DNA of 64,000 bases from Streptomyces sp. NBC_00162 (GTDB lineage: Bacteria > Actinomycetota > Actinomycetes > Streptomycetales > Streptomycetaceae), in contig NZ_CP102509.1 of the NCBI RefSeq assembly GCF_024611995.1, forward strand, positions 4,898,001 to 4,962,000, written 5' to 3'. Positions 20,627 to 30,094 of the stretch are shown here, piece by piece (position 1 is the stretch's first letter; every line of letters begins with the position of its first letter). Position numbers and translations under genes: made by a program. The notes below the pieces were generated by a model that saw only the letters and a program-made list of their open reading frames with translations, was not told where the DNA came from and made no database searches.

Positions 20627-20713
20627 CTAGGGAGTGTCGTCAAAGTAGCGTCGGCCGCCCGAAGGGCGTGCCAGACCCCGCCAGCCAGACGGGCCTTTGA
20701 CGACACTCCCTAG
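20627..20713. mobile_element. MITE-like element with CTAG target duplication
   Basis: A 79-bp element (20631-20709) with perfect 15-bp terminal inverted repeats GGAGTGTCGTCAAAG / CTTTGACGACACTCC, flanked by direct CTAG at 20627-20630 and 20710-20713. It carries no ORF. CTAG (YTAR) duplication and this size point to a non-autonomous relative of an IS5-group insertion sequence. It starts 3 nt after the hemB stop and can fold into a long hairpin, so it may also act as the hemB terminator. Confidence 0.85.
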
Positions 20714-21010
20714 GGCCGGTCGGCCATCCCGTAGAAGACGATGCGGCCGAGCACTGCGGCGGCCGGGGTCATGAGCGCGGGCCCCACCTGCGTGCGGTGT
20801 TCGGCCGTGGGGTCCTCGGGTGGCTGCGCTGTGTTGCGGGCCTGCCTACCCGGTGCGACCGTTTTCGAGGGGGCGATGCCGACCGCCTTGCAGGCGGCGG
20901 CAATACGGGCCGACGCACGGCCGAACCGCGCCCCACCATCCCCGGCACTGCCACTCGGTGGACCGGCGCGTCCACCAACCGGGGGAAGCGCACAGAAAGC
21001 GGGAAACCCA

Positions 21011-22357
21011 ATGGCGAACGGACCCATGGACAGGCGCGCCTTCGGCGAGCAGCCCGAACGGCCCAACGGCAACGGCAACGGCAACGGCAGCGGCAACACT
21101 GCGGAGTACACCGGTCGGTACGTGGTCCTGCTCGATCCGAACAACCAGGAGGGCGGACTGAACGCACTGCGTTCCTCCGCCGACATCGCGCCCTGGGAAC
21201 GTGTCCGCGGAGCCGCGGCCGCGAACGTCTCCGAACTCCTCGAACGCCCCGACGTTTCGGTGCTCTTCGAGAACCTCTCCGTGGCCGTCGTCGAGGTACG
21301 GCCCGAGAACCGCTTCGCGCTGGTGACCACGGCCGAGGCCGAGGGATCGATCCTCGCGGCCGAGCCGGAGCGCATGGTCTACGCCTCGCCGATCACCACC
21401 CCGCAGCAGGCGCCGACCGATTTCTTCCCGTCCTACCGCAGCGACGACGACGTGGTCGCCCACCACTCCCAGGCCGAAGCCGCCGCGTCCCTGGGGCCGG
21501 CGCTGGACGAGCAGAGCGTGACCTGGGGTCTCCAGGCGATCAGGGCGAACATCTCCGGCATGACCGGACGCGGAGTGAAGGTCGCCGTCCTCGACACCGG
21601 CGTGGACACGGACCACCCGGACCTGGTCGGGTGCATCGAGGAGACGGCCTCCTTCGTGCCCGGCCAGGAGGTCGAGGACGGACACAGCCACGGCACGCAC
21701 TGCATCGGTACCGTTGCCGGCCCGCGGAACCCCCTGCAGGGGCCCCGCTACGGGGTGGCGTGCGACGCGCGCATCCTCGCCGGGAAGGTGCTCGCCAACA
21801 ACGGACGCGGCCCGGACGGCGGAATCCTGGCGGGCATCGAGTGGGCGATCTCCCGCGGCGCGAAGGTGATCTCCCTGTCGCTCGGCTCTCCCGTCCTGCC
21901 GGGTGAGATCTTCCCCCAGACGTACGAGCTCCTGGCCCAGCGTGCGCTCGACATGGGGACGGTGATCGTCGCGGCGGCGGGCAACAACAGCCTGCGGCCC
22001 GGATTCGTGGCACCCGTCGGGCGACCCGCCAACTGCCCCTCCATCCTCGCCGTGGGCTCGCTGGACAAGGCACTGAAGACCGCGTTCTCCTCCTGCGGAG
22101 GCATCAACGGCCTGGGCGGCGAGGTCAACATCGCGGGCCCCGGCGTGGCCGTGCACTCGGCCGTCCCCGGCGGCGGTCATGCGATGAAGTCGGGTACCAG
22201 CATGGCCACGCCGCACGTGGCGGGTGTCCTCGCACTGCTCGCCGAGGCGAACCCCACCGCCTCCGCGGCCGATCTCAAGGCCGCCCTGCTGTCCGGTGCG
22301 TTCCCGCTGACGCAGCCCGCCCGGGACGTCGGCGTAGGTCTGCTCCAGGCGCCGTGA
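21011..22357 (+). CDS. S8 family serine peptidase (subtilase)
   Basis: A 448-residue subtilisin-like protease from ATG 21011. The triad is Asp195 (VAVLDTGVDTDHPD), His227 (HSHGTHCIGTVAG) and Ser397 (SGTSMATPHVAG), with oxyanion Asn325 (AAAGNNS). Residues 19-29 are an Asn-Gly run. Residues ~33-125 (YVVLLD ... ILAAEPERMVYA) look like a propeptide-type alpha/beta domain. No signal peptide or membrane segment is visible, so it may stay in the cell or leave by another route. The next gene overlaps its stop by 4 nt. The frame is open upstream to 20741 without a better start. Confidence 0.85.
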   Translation: MANGPMDRRAFGEQPERPNGNGNGNGSGNTAEYTGRYVVLLDPNNQEGGLNALRSSADIAPWERVRGAAAANVSELLERPDVSVLFENLSVAVVEVRPENRFALVTTAEAEGSILAAEPERMVYASPITTPQQAPTDFFPSYRSDDDVVAHHSQAEAAASLGPALDEQSVTWGLQAIRANISGMTGRGVKVAVLDTGVDTDHPDLVGCIEETASFVPGQEVEDGHSHGTHCIGTVAGPRNPLQGPRYGVACDARILAGKVLANNGRGPDGGILAGIEWAISRGAKVISLSLGSPVLPGEIFPQTYELLAQRALDMGTVIVAAAGNNSLRPGFVAPVGRPANCPSILAVGSLDKALKTAFSSCGGINGLGGEVNIAGPGVAVHSAVPGGGHAMKSGTSMATPHVAGVLALLAEANPTASAADLKAALLSGAFPLTQPARDVGVGLLQAP

Positions 22358-22581
22358 GCGAGTCGTCCGAGCCGGTCGGGGTCATCCTCGCGGTCGACCC
22401 CGGCCGGTTCGCGGAAGTGGTCGAGGCCCTGCGGCGGGCCGGGCTGGTCGTCACGAGCGAGCAGCCGATGATCGGCACGCTCTCCGGCACCGTCGCGGAG
22501 GACCGGATCCCGGCCCTGGCGGCGGTCGACGGCGTCGCATCCGTCGACCGCGAGTACATCAACCGGAATTCCCCGCCGTAG
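22354..22581 (+). CDS. Small protein resembling a stand-alone subtilase propeptide/I9-like domain
   Basis: A 75-residue protein starting at GTG 22354, which overlaps the protease stop (GTGA). The pattern VGVILAVDPGRFAEVVEALR, GLVVTSEQPMIGTLSGTVAE, IPALAAVDGVASVDREYI has the beta-alpha-beta spacing of I9 inhibitor/propeptide domains, ending in the V-x-x-V-x-x-E-like strand. Similar Streptomyces proteins beside S8 peptidases are often mislabelled ketohydroxyglutarate aldolase. A chaperone or inhibitor role for the protease is inferred from fold and coupling. Confidence 0.6.
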   Translation: MSESSEPVGVILAVDPGRFAEVVEALRRAGLVVTSEQPMIGTLSGTVAEDRIPALAAVDGVASVDREYINRNSPP

Positions 22582-22652
22582 CCTCCCGCTCGCGCTGGGT
22601 CGTCCGGGGGCGCACCCTGGAGGGAAGGGTGACCCCCTGGAGGTGATGCACC

Positions 22653-22925
22653 ATGTCCACGCTTGTCGGGTGGCATGTGGAGCTCGAATTCACCGAGGAG
22701 GGCCACCGCACCAGTGCGGCGGCCCTGGTCAGACTCGGGGACGGCTCCGAGATCAGGGCGCACGGCTATGCCATGCGCCACCCCTCCGACCCGGAGCAGC
22801 TGAGGGTCGGGGAAGAGATCGCGGGCGCTCGCGCGCTCATGGATCTCGCGTCGCAGATGTTGCAGAAGGCCCATGGCGAGATCGACGAGGCCACGGGCCG
22901 CCATTCCTACCCGCTCAATCGCTGA
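22653..22925 (+). CDS. DUF1876 domain-containing protein
   Basis: A 90-residue actinobacterial protein: WHVELEFTEEGHRTSAAALV, a Gly/Ala-rich HGYAMRHPSDPEQ turn and a C-terminal helix IAGARALMDLASQMLQKAHG. This fits DUF1876, a dsRBD-like fold of unknown function, often seen in stress-related loci. It has an unusually strong Shine-Dalgarno (GGAGGTGAT at 22638-22646). It is convergent with the ABC permease gene. Confidence 0.8.
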   Translation: MSTLVGWHVELEFTEEGHRTSAAALVRLGDGSEIRAHGYAMRHPSDPEQLRVGEEIAGARALMDLASQMLQKAHGEIDEATGRHSYPLNR

Positions 22926-22972
22926 GCAGCGAGCGGCGGGTCGACCCGTTGGCGGGTTCCTTCCGGAGCCCG

Positions 22973-23718
22973 TCAGCGGGTTCGTCGGTTGAAGAGGGTG
23001 GCCGCCAGGGTCATGGACACGGTTGCGATCGCCGCGCACCAGGTCAGGGCCACCCAGGGGGCGTTGCCCGGGGGTTGGTCCAGGAGGAGGGCGCGGAGGG
23101 ATTCGATCACCGGGGTCAGCGGCTGGTGTTCGGCGAAGCCGTGGAGCCAGCTCGGCATGGTGTCGATGGGGACGAAGGCGCTGGACGGGTAGGGCAGGAA
23201 CATCATCAGGAAGGTGAAACCGCCCGCCGCCTCGGGCGACTTGGCGAGCAGGCCGAGCGTCGCGGCCAGCCAGGAGATCGCGGTGATGTACGCGACGAGG
23301 AGCGCCGCCGCGGCCAGGAAGGCGGGCGCCGAGGCCTGCGGGCGGAAGCCGATGGCGAGGGCGACGGCCAGGACCAGGGTGGTGGAGACGAGGTTGCGCA
23401 GGACCGAGGCCGTCACGTGTGCGGCCAGGATCGGGATGCCGCCGATGTTCCGGGAGCGGAAGCGGTCGATGACGCCGTTCTTCATGTCGTCGGCGACGCT
23501 GACGGCGGTGCTCGCCGCGCCGAAGCCCGCGCAGAGCAGCATGGCTCCCGGGACCACGTACGTCACGTACTGCGTTCCGGTGTCGATGGCCCCGCCGAAG
23601 AAGTAGACGAAGATCAGCATCAGCATGACGGGGAGCATCAGGGCGGTGATCAGCGCGTCCGGCTGGCGGCGGCTGATGCGCAGGCTGCGGCCGGCCAGGG
23701 CGAGGGCAGGAATGGTTG

Positions 23719-23722
<4 letters not shown>
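22973..23722 (-). CDS. ABC-2 type permease, DrrB-like drug exporter subunit
   Basis: A 249-residue membrane protein with six hydrophobic segments and an ABC-2 signature around LAAKSP-like LGLLAKSPEAAGGFTFLMMF, followed by PYPSSAFVPIDTMPSWL, typical of daunorubicin-resistance DrrB permeases. It overlaps the ATPase stop by 4 nt (ATGA) and forms the export channel with it. The substrate is not known. Confidence 0.85.
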
Positions 23723-24645
<923 letters not shown>

Positions 24646-24681
24646 GAGGGGTGTCCCCCTTTCTGCGTATGGCTTACGCTC

Positions 24682-24704
24682 TTCTGTGTAAGTAATACAC
24701 AGAA
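24682..24704. promoter_or_regulatory. TetR-family operator between the ABC operon and its regulator
   Basis: Perfect 9-bp inverted repeat TTCTGTGTA - 5 nt (AGTAA) - TACACAGAA in the 91-bp divergent region. Its size and symmetry fit a TetR dimer site, and its AT content stands out from the surroundings. It would cover promoter elements of both directions. Confidence 0.75.
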
Positions 24705-24736
24705 CTAGGATGGGGGTCAATCGAGTAGGGGCGGTC

Positions 24737-25507
24737 ATGGCGGACGAGGACAGCGGGACCGGGCTCCCGACGAGCCTGGAAATGGCCTGGGGTTTGCGCG
24801 AACGCCCCGGCAAGGGGCCGCGTCCCACGCTCACGCTGCCCCGGATCGTGGAGGCGGCGGTCGCGCTGGCCGCCACGGAGGGCACGGATGCCGTGTCGAT
24901 GGGCCGGGTGGCCAAGGACCTGGGCGTCTCGACGATGTCCCTCTACCGGTACGTCGCCGCCAAGGAGGAGCTGTACGTCCTCATGGCGGACGCGGGGGTC
25001 GGTGTCCCGCCGCCGTTGCCGCCCGAGGCGGACGGGTGGGGCTGGCGCGAGCTGCTCACGGACTGGGCGTACGCGCAGCGGGCCGTCCTGATGGCCAACT
25101 CCTGGATCCTGCGCATCCCGATCACCGCCGCGCCCGTCTCCCCGAACCAGCTGGCCTGGATGGACCGGGGCCTCGCGTCAATGGCCGGCACATCCCTGAA
25201 GGAGGGCGAGAAGCTCTCGACGATCATCCTGATCGGAGGGCTGGTGCGGAACGAGGCCACGATGGCCGCCGACATGATGGACGCCATCGTGAAATCCGGG
25301 GTCGCTCCGGAGCAGGCGCTCGGTCAGTACGTACGCACGCTGCGACTGCTGACCGGCCCGGACAGCCACCCGGCCGTGACGGGGCTGCTGGACTCGGATG
25401 CCTTCAGCGGCTCCGGCGAGCCCGACTTCCAGTTCCGCTTCGGGCTGGACCGGATCCTGGAGGGCCTGGCCGAGCTGATCAGTTCGCGGAGCCGGTCCAC
25501 TCCGTGA
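24737..25507 (+). CDS. TetR/AcrR family transcriptional regulator
   Basis: A 256-residue repressor from ATG 24737 (AGGGG 5 nt upstream); an ATG at 24710 would add nine residues and make the transcript nearly leaderless. HTH: AAVALAATEGTDAVSMGRVA then KDLGVSTMSLYRYVAAKEEL. A ~50-residue N-terminal extension precedes the HTH, and a TetR_C-type ligand domain follows (WMDRGLASMAGTSLKEGEKL). It most likely represses the divergent DrrAB-like exporter and is released by the exported compound. Confidence 0.85.
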   Translation: MADEDSGTGLPTSLEMAWGLRERPGKGPRPTLTLPRIVEAAVALAATEGTDAVSMGRVAKDLGVSTMSLYRYVAAKEELYVLMADAGVGVPPPLPPEADGWGWRELLTDWAYAQRAVLMANSWILRIPITAAPVSPNQLAWMDRGLASMAGTSLKEGEKLSTIILIGGLVRNEATMAADMMDAIVKSGVAPEQALGQYVRTLRLLTGPDSHPAVTGLLDSDAFSGSGEPDFQFRFGLDRILEGLAELISSRSRSTP

Positions 25508-25682
25508 GGGCGGCCCAGGCGGCGGGGGTCAGGTCCAGCACCGGGCCGTCCGTGACCTCGGAGTCCCGGACGCGGACCTGGGTCGCACGGTTGGCGACCT
25601 CGACGCACTCGCCGCCCCCGCCTGCACCCGGGGCGTGGTGCCCCGGGCGCCGGGCGAGGTGGTGTGGTGCGAGCCCCGCTGA
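25479..25682 (-). pseudogene. Remnant of a DUF397 gene
   Basis: On the minus strand the frame reads GGGGECVEVANRATQVRVRD then SEVTDGPVLDLTPAAWAALT and a stop at 25479-25481. This is the C-terminal half of a DUF397 protein (CVEVA / VRDS / LxxxPAAWxAL). There is no start codon in frame before a TAG just upstream, and the N-terminal half is absent. The 3' end overlaps the TetR gene by 29 bp. No XRE partner regulator is nearby. Confidence 0.75.
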
Positions 25683-25694
25683 CTATGGCAGGCG

Positions 25695-26501
25695 TCAGGC
25701 GGGCTGTTCCGGGGCCTTCGCCGTGATCACCGCGAACGGCGCGCCCTGCGGGTCGGCCAGGACGGCCATGCGGCCCGCCATCATGTCGAAGGCCGGGGTC
25801 ACGGCCTTCGCGCCGGCCTTGGTGGCCGCGGCCTGGATGGTGTCCACGTTGTCGACGTGGAAGTACGGCAGCCAGTTCGGGGGCGTGCCGGGCGGGAGGT
25901 TGTCGAGGCCCATCATCCCGGCCACCGAGCGACCGGCGACCTTGAACTCCGTGTACGCCGGGCCGCCTTCCATCTCGGACGGGGCCGTGGTGACCGGCAG
26001 GATGGCGGAGTAGAACGCGCCGGCCGCGCCGGTGTCGCCGGTGCTGAGCTCGTTCCAGATCAGCGCGCCGTGCTCGTTGACGATGCCCGCGCCGTCGAAG
26101 GTGCCCGGCTCCCACAGGCCGAAGACGGCGCCGGTCGGGTCGGCGGCCACGGCCATCCGCCCGAGGTCCATGACGTCCATCGGGCCCATCACGACCTGGC
26201 CCCGTGCCTCGGTGAGGGACTTGAGGGTGGAATCGAGGCCGTCGGTGGACAGGTACGTCGTCCACACGGTCGGCGGCATCGGGTCGGGGATGCTGCCGTC
26301 CGGGTTCATCGCCTTCATGATCCCGGCGACCGGCTTGCCCTTGAGGGTGCAGACGGAGTAGCCGCCCTGCTCGGGCGGGCCGATCTCGCCCTGCCAGCCG
26401 AAGAGGCCGCTGTAGAAGTCGAGGGCCGCCTGCTGGTCGGGGACCATCAGGTCGATCCAGCACGGAGTGCCGGGCTTGTAGGGGCCGTTCATGTCGGGCA
26501 C
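25695..26501 (-). CDS. VOC family (glyoxalase/bleomycin-resistance-like) protein
   Basis: A 268-residue protein with two vicinal-oxygen-chelate domains in tandem: PCWIDLMVPDQQAALDFYSG ... MAVAADPTGAVFGLWEP and IWNELSTGDTGAAGAFYSAI ... MAVLADPQGAPFAVIT. This layout is typical of actinobacterial glyoxalase-like proteins of unknown substrate (the 27-kDa antigen type). GTG 26501 or ATG 26492 is the start. Monocistronic. Confidence 0.88.
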   Translation of the reverse strand: MPDMNGPYKPGTPCWIDLMVPDQQAALDFYSGLFGWQGEIGPPEQGGYSVCTLKGKPVAGIMKAMNPDGSIPDPMPPTVWTTYLSTDGLDSTLKSLTEARGQVVMGPMDVMDLGRMAVAADPTGAVFGLWEPGTFDGAGIVNEHGALIWNELSTGDTGAAGAFYSAILPVTTAPSEMEGGPAYTEFKVAGRSVAGMMGLDNLPPGTPPNWLPYFHVDNVDTIQAAATKAGAKAVTPAFDMMAGRMAVLADPQGAPFAVITAKAPEQPA

Positions 26502-26683
26502 TGGGCTCTCCCGTCGAATGGGGGAAGGACGGGCCGTCCCCTACCCGGCCCGTACGACCCGAACCGGGCCGAACGGGTGACGTTAGGCCCGCGTCACGTC
26601 GGCCGTTAGAGCCCTGGGGCAGCGTTCCGTTCCGTCCGGGCGCCGGGCCAGGCCCGCGCCTTCGGAGACAGGGAGATGGGGAG

Positions 26684-27208
26684 ATGGCTGTGGAAGCAAC
26701 GGTGAAGCAGTACGGGGAACGGGGCACGCGCCGAGGGCGGATGGTGCGGCGCTTGGCGACGGCGGGGGCCGCGGTGGTCCTGGCCGGTGTGGCGGCCGGC
26801 CCCGCGAACGCGGTGGCCCAGCCGGTCGCGACGGCGGCGGAGCAGCAGCAGGCCGTGCCGGGAATCCTGGCGGCCCGCAGCACCCACGTGACGCTGGTGA
26901 ACATGACCGGCCGGGGCTGGACCTTCGGAGAGGCGTCGCTGCGCTCGGGGATCTGGAGCTCCCGCCTGCCCGAATGGATCGCCCCGTACTCCGCGGGCGA
27001 ATGGCAGTCGGAGTCGAACGGGGCCATGACCGGCACCGAGGGGCGGGCGAGCTACTCGACCGACCAGGGTTCCGTGGAGGTCCGCTGGAGCAACCCGTTC
27101 GTCGGCAGCAACTCCTACAGCTGCCACGTGCCGTCCGGCTATTGGTGCCAGCGGACCGGAGGCTCCGGCAACAACGCCTCGGTGACCTTCGAGGTGCGGC
27201 CGGTCTGA
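26684..27208 (+). CDS. Secreted aegerolysin/ET79-like protein, single domain
   Basis: A 174-residue exported protein. A long n-region with RRGRMVRR and hydrophobic AAVVLAGVAAGPANA form a signal peptide, probably cleaved near ANA-VAQ. The mature domain has STHVTLVNMTGRGW, GIWSSRLPEW, WQSESNGAMTGTEG, VRWSNPFVGSNSYSC and CQRTGGSGNNASVTFEV. This pattern recalls the aegerolysin/crystal protein ET79 group of small beta-sandwich, membrane-active proteins. Its two Cys are probably disulfide-bonded. Paralogous to both halves of the protein at 30095. Family assignment is from recall and moderately sure. Confidence 0.6.
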   Translation: MAVEATVKQYGERGTRRGRMVRRLATAGAAVVLAGVAAGPANAVAQPVATAAEQQQAVPGILAARSTHVTLVNMTGRGWTFGEASLRSGIWSSRLPEWIAPYSAGEWQSESNGAMTGTEGRASYSTDQGSVEVRWSNPFVGSNSYSCHVPSGYWCQRTGGSGNNASVTFEVRPV

Positions 27209-27238
27209 GGCCGGTGCCCGCGGGCCGCAGTCGGCGTT

Positions 27239-29896
27239 TCACCGCCCTGTGAGGGCCGCCGCCCGCGTCCAGCAGCGCCGGGCCTCCTCACCGCGGCCGA
27301 GGGCGCGCAGCGCCTTGCCGCAGGTGTCCAGGAGCAGCGCCCGGCGCTCCTCCGACTGCTCGTCGGAGGCGAGGGCCAGCCCCCGGCGGCAGTGGGCCAG
27401 CGCCTCGTCCGGGCGCCCGGTGGTGAGGCAGTGGGCGGCCAGGTGGTAGAGCGCCAGGACCTCGGTGTGGGGGTGATCGAGGTCCTGGGCCATCCGCGCG
27501 GCCTGTTCGCGCCGGTCCCCGGCGCCCGGCAGGTCGCCCGCGCGCTCCAGCGCGATGGCCCAGTTGATCAGGGCGATGACCTGGCCCGGCGGATCCGCCG
27601 CCCGTAACGCCAGGTCCGGTGCCAGGCTCAGGTGCTCCAGTGCCGCGGTGTGCTGCCCGTTCTCGGTGAGGACCCAGCCGAGCAGCGAGCGCAGCCGCGA
27701 CTGCGCATCCGGGTCGCCGAGTCCGGTGGCGGCGGCCAGGGCGTGCTGGAGGGCCGGCTCCCAACCGTCGTGCACCTGCCGGACGATGAGCGGCCACAGC
27801 TGTACGGCGATGCGCCAGGCCAGCTCCGGGTGCCCGGCGTCGGCCGCGGCGGCGACCGCCGCGGTCAGGTTGGCCCGCTCGGTGCCCAGCCAGGCCATCG
27901 CCTCGGCGCGGTCGGCGAAGACGGGCGGCGGACCGGGCGGGAGCACCCCGGCGGGCAGGGTGCAGCAGGGCTGGCTGCCGGGCTCGGCGGCCGCCGTGGC
28001 GGCCCGGGCGGCGGACAGGTAGTGCACCAGCAGCCGCCGCAGTCCCCCGGTGTCGGCCCGGTCGGCGAAGGAACGGGCGTACAGGCGGGTCAGGTCGTGC
28101 ATCAGGTACCGGTCGCTGCTCCGTTCCTCGACGAGGTGGGCCGTGGCCAGGTCCTCCAGGGCGCCGCGGGCCGCCAGGGGCGGCAGGCCGCTGAGGGCGG
28201 CCGCGGCGCCGGCGTCGAGTTCGCAGCCCACGTGCAGTGCGAGCTGGCGGAAGAGCAGTGCGGCGTCCGGCGGCAGCTGCTGCACGCTCATCCGCAGCGT
28301 CGCCTCGACACCGAGGTCCTCGCCGGACAGCAGGGAGAGCCGCTGGTGCTCGTCCACCAGACCGTCGGCCATGTCGCGCAGGGCGAGCCGGGGCCGGACG
28401 GCGAGCCGGGCGGCGGCCAGCCGCAGGGCCAGCGGAAGGCCGTCGCACAGGACGGACAGTTCCTCCGCGGCGGCGGGCTCCGCCTCCACCCGGCCGTCGC
28501 CGATGACGGCGCGCAGGACCCGCACCCCGTCGGCGGGGGCCAGCCGCTGGAGCGGCAGAAGCCGCGCGCAATCGGTGGCCACGAGACCTTCCAGCCGGTT
28601 GCGGCTGGTGACCAGCACCGTGCAGTCGGGCGTCCCGGGCAGCAGGGGACGGACCTGGACCGAGTCCCGGGCGTTGTCGAGCAGGACGAGGGCCCGGCGG
28701 CCGGCGAGGGTCGCTCGGTACAGGTTCTCCGCGGCGCGTGCCTGGGTCGGCAGGCGCTCCTCCGGGACGCCGAACGCCTGCAGGAAGTCGTTCAGGACAC
28801 CGGTCGTCTGGGGGCCGGTGCCGTCCGGTTCCCCGGCGCGCAGGTCGGCGTAGAGGATGCCGTCGGGGAAGTCGTCGGCGTGTGCGTACGCCCAGTGGAC
28901 GGCGAGCGAGGTCTTGCCGACCCCGGCCGGGCCGGTGACCACGCTCAGCGGCGCCCGGTCCGACCGCGCGGTCCCGGTGAGCCGTGCCAGATCGTCCGCG
29001 CGGCTGACGAAGCCGGCGGGCGCGCGCGGTAACAGGAAGGGCGGCGCGGGCGGTTGCGGGCCGGCGGACGGCCGGGCGGCCGGCCGGTGTGCCGGCGCCT
29101 GCGGCGGCGTCTGCGGCGGTGCCACCGGGGTGCGTACGGCGGCCGCCGCGCCCTGCGGGGACTGCGGGGGCCGCCCGCGCAGCAGCGCCAGGTACGCCTC
29201 GGACAGCGCGGCGCCCGGGTCGACGCCCAGCTCCCGGGCGAGCCGGCGCTGCGTGCGGCGGTAGAGCTCGACGGCGTCGGCCTGGCGGTCCGCGTGGTGC
29301 AGCGCGCGGACCACGGCCGCGATCAGGGACTCGCGCAGCGGGTGACGCTCGGCGGCGGGCCGCAGCAGCGCGAGGGCCTCCGCGCCCCGGCCGCATGTGT
29401 GCAGGGCGGCGGCGAACTGCTCCAGCGCGGCCAGTTGTTCCTCCACCAGCCGGTCGGCCGCCGCCGTCATCAGCGGGGTGTCGCCCACCCCGCCGAGCAC
29501 CGGGCCGCGCCACAGCCCCAGGGCCTCCCGCAGCAGCTCCGCGGGCTGCTTCCCCGGGGGCGGGGCCGCGGACCGGCGCACCAGCTCGCGGAAGCGCCAC
29601 AGGTCCGCCGAGCCCGGCGCGGCGCGCAGGGCGTACCCGCTGTCCCTGGTGACGACGTCGGTGTCCCGCTCGGCGCGCAACAGGCCGCGCAGGGCGGACA
29701 CATGGCCGTACACGACGGTGCGGGCGTGCGTCGGCGGCCGGTCGTCCCACAACGCCTCGGTGATCCGCTCGGCACCCACGGGAGCGCCGTCCGCCAGTAC
29801 GAGCAGTGCCAGCAGGGTTCTGCGCTTGGGCGGCCCGAGCGGTATCTCGGCCTGCCCCGAGAAGGCCGACACCGGCCCGAGCAACCGGAAGTCCAT
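27239..29896 (-). CDS. SARP/AfsR-type transcriptional regulator (OmpR-like HTH, BTAD, NB-ARC, TPR)
   Basis: An 885-residue regulator from ATG 29896. N-terminal winged helix MDFRLLGPVSAFSGQAEIPL with KRRTLLALLVLADG, then a bacterial transcriptional activation domain (LPVDP-type ARELGVDPGAALSEAYLALL), a Pro-rich linker (~245-290), an NB-ARC ATPase with Walker A GPAGVGKTS (about residues 322-330) and LVLLDNAR, and C-terminal TPR helices. This is the AfsR/GlnR-independent large SARP layout that activates nearby gene clusters. It is divergent from the two-domain secreted protein gene and convergent with the single-domain one, so these are the prime targets. Confidence 0.88.
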   Translation of the reverse strand: MDFRLLGPVSAFSGQAEIPLGPPKRRTLLALLVLADGAPVGAERITEALWDDRPPTHARTVVYGHVSALRGLLRAERDTDVVTRDSGYALRAAPGSADLWRFRELVRRSAAPPPGKQPAELLREALGLWRGPVLGGVGDTPLMTAAADRLVEEQLAALEQFAAALHTCGRGAEALALLRPAAERHPLRESLIAAVVRALHHADRQADAVELYRRTQRRLARELGVDPGAALSEAYLALLRGRPPQSPQGAAAAVRTPVAPPQTPPQAPAHRPAARPSAGPQPPAPPFLLPRAPAGFVSRADDLARLTGTARSDRAPLSVVTGPAGVGKTSLAVHWAYAHADDFPDGILYADLRAGEPDGTGPQTTGVLNDFLQAFGVPEERLPTQARAAENLYRATLAGRRALVLLDNARDSVQVRPLLPGTPDCTVLVTSRNRLEGLVATDCARLLPLQRLAPADGVRVLRAVIGDGRVEAEPAAAEELSVLCDGLPLALRLAAARLAVRPRLALRDMADGLVDEHQRLSLLSGEDLGVEATLRMSVQQLPPDAALLFRQLALHVGCELDAGAAAALSGLPPLAARGALEDLATAHLVEERSSDRYLMHDLTRLYARSFADRADTGGLRRLLVHYLSAARAATAAAEPGSQPCCTLPAGVLPPGPPPVFADRAEAMAWLGTERANLTAAVAAAADAGHPELAWRIAVQLWPLIVRQVHDGWEPALQHALAAATGLGDPDAQSRLRSLLGWVLTENGQHTAALEHLSLAPDLALRAADPPGQVIALINWAIALERAGDLPGAGDRREQAARMAQDLDHPHTEVLALYHLAAHCLTTGRPDEALAHCRRGLALASDEQSEERRALLLDTCGKALRALGRGEEARRCWTRAAALTGR

Positions 29897-29917
29897 CACG
29901 TGCCCCACCCGCCCCAC

Positions 29918-30094
29918 GTCGTTCCTGACCGCACCTTACGAACCCATACGGACCTACTCGCGGGCGAAGAGGCATAAAGGCGTGAAGTGGTTCACCAACT
30001 ACACCAACACAGCCGGAATCCGCGTTAGATCGTCGTTAGGCCGCGTCGGCAAGCTCATCGCTGCGAAGCCGGAACGAGGAACAAGGAGACAGAC
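29918..30094. promoter_or_regulatory. Divergent promoter region between SARP gene and secreted-protein operon
   Basis: 177 bp without a gene. SARPs bind direct heptamer repeats near -35; imperfect repeats are not clear enough to mark by eye. The Shine-Dalgarno AAGGAGAC for the 30095 gene lies at its right end. Confidence 0.35.

Noticed and set aside
20741..21010. Upstream extension of the subtilase by 90 codons
   Set aside because: No export signal or domain in the extension, and its composition is like non-coding GC-rich sequence; ATG 21011 starts the conserved part.
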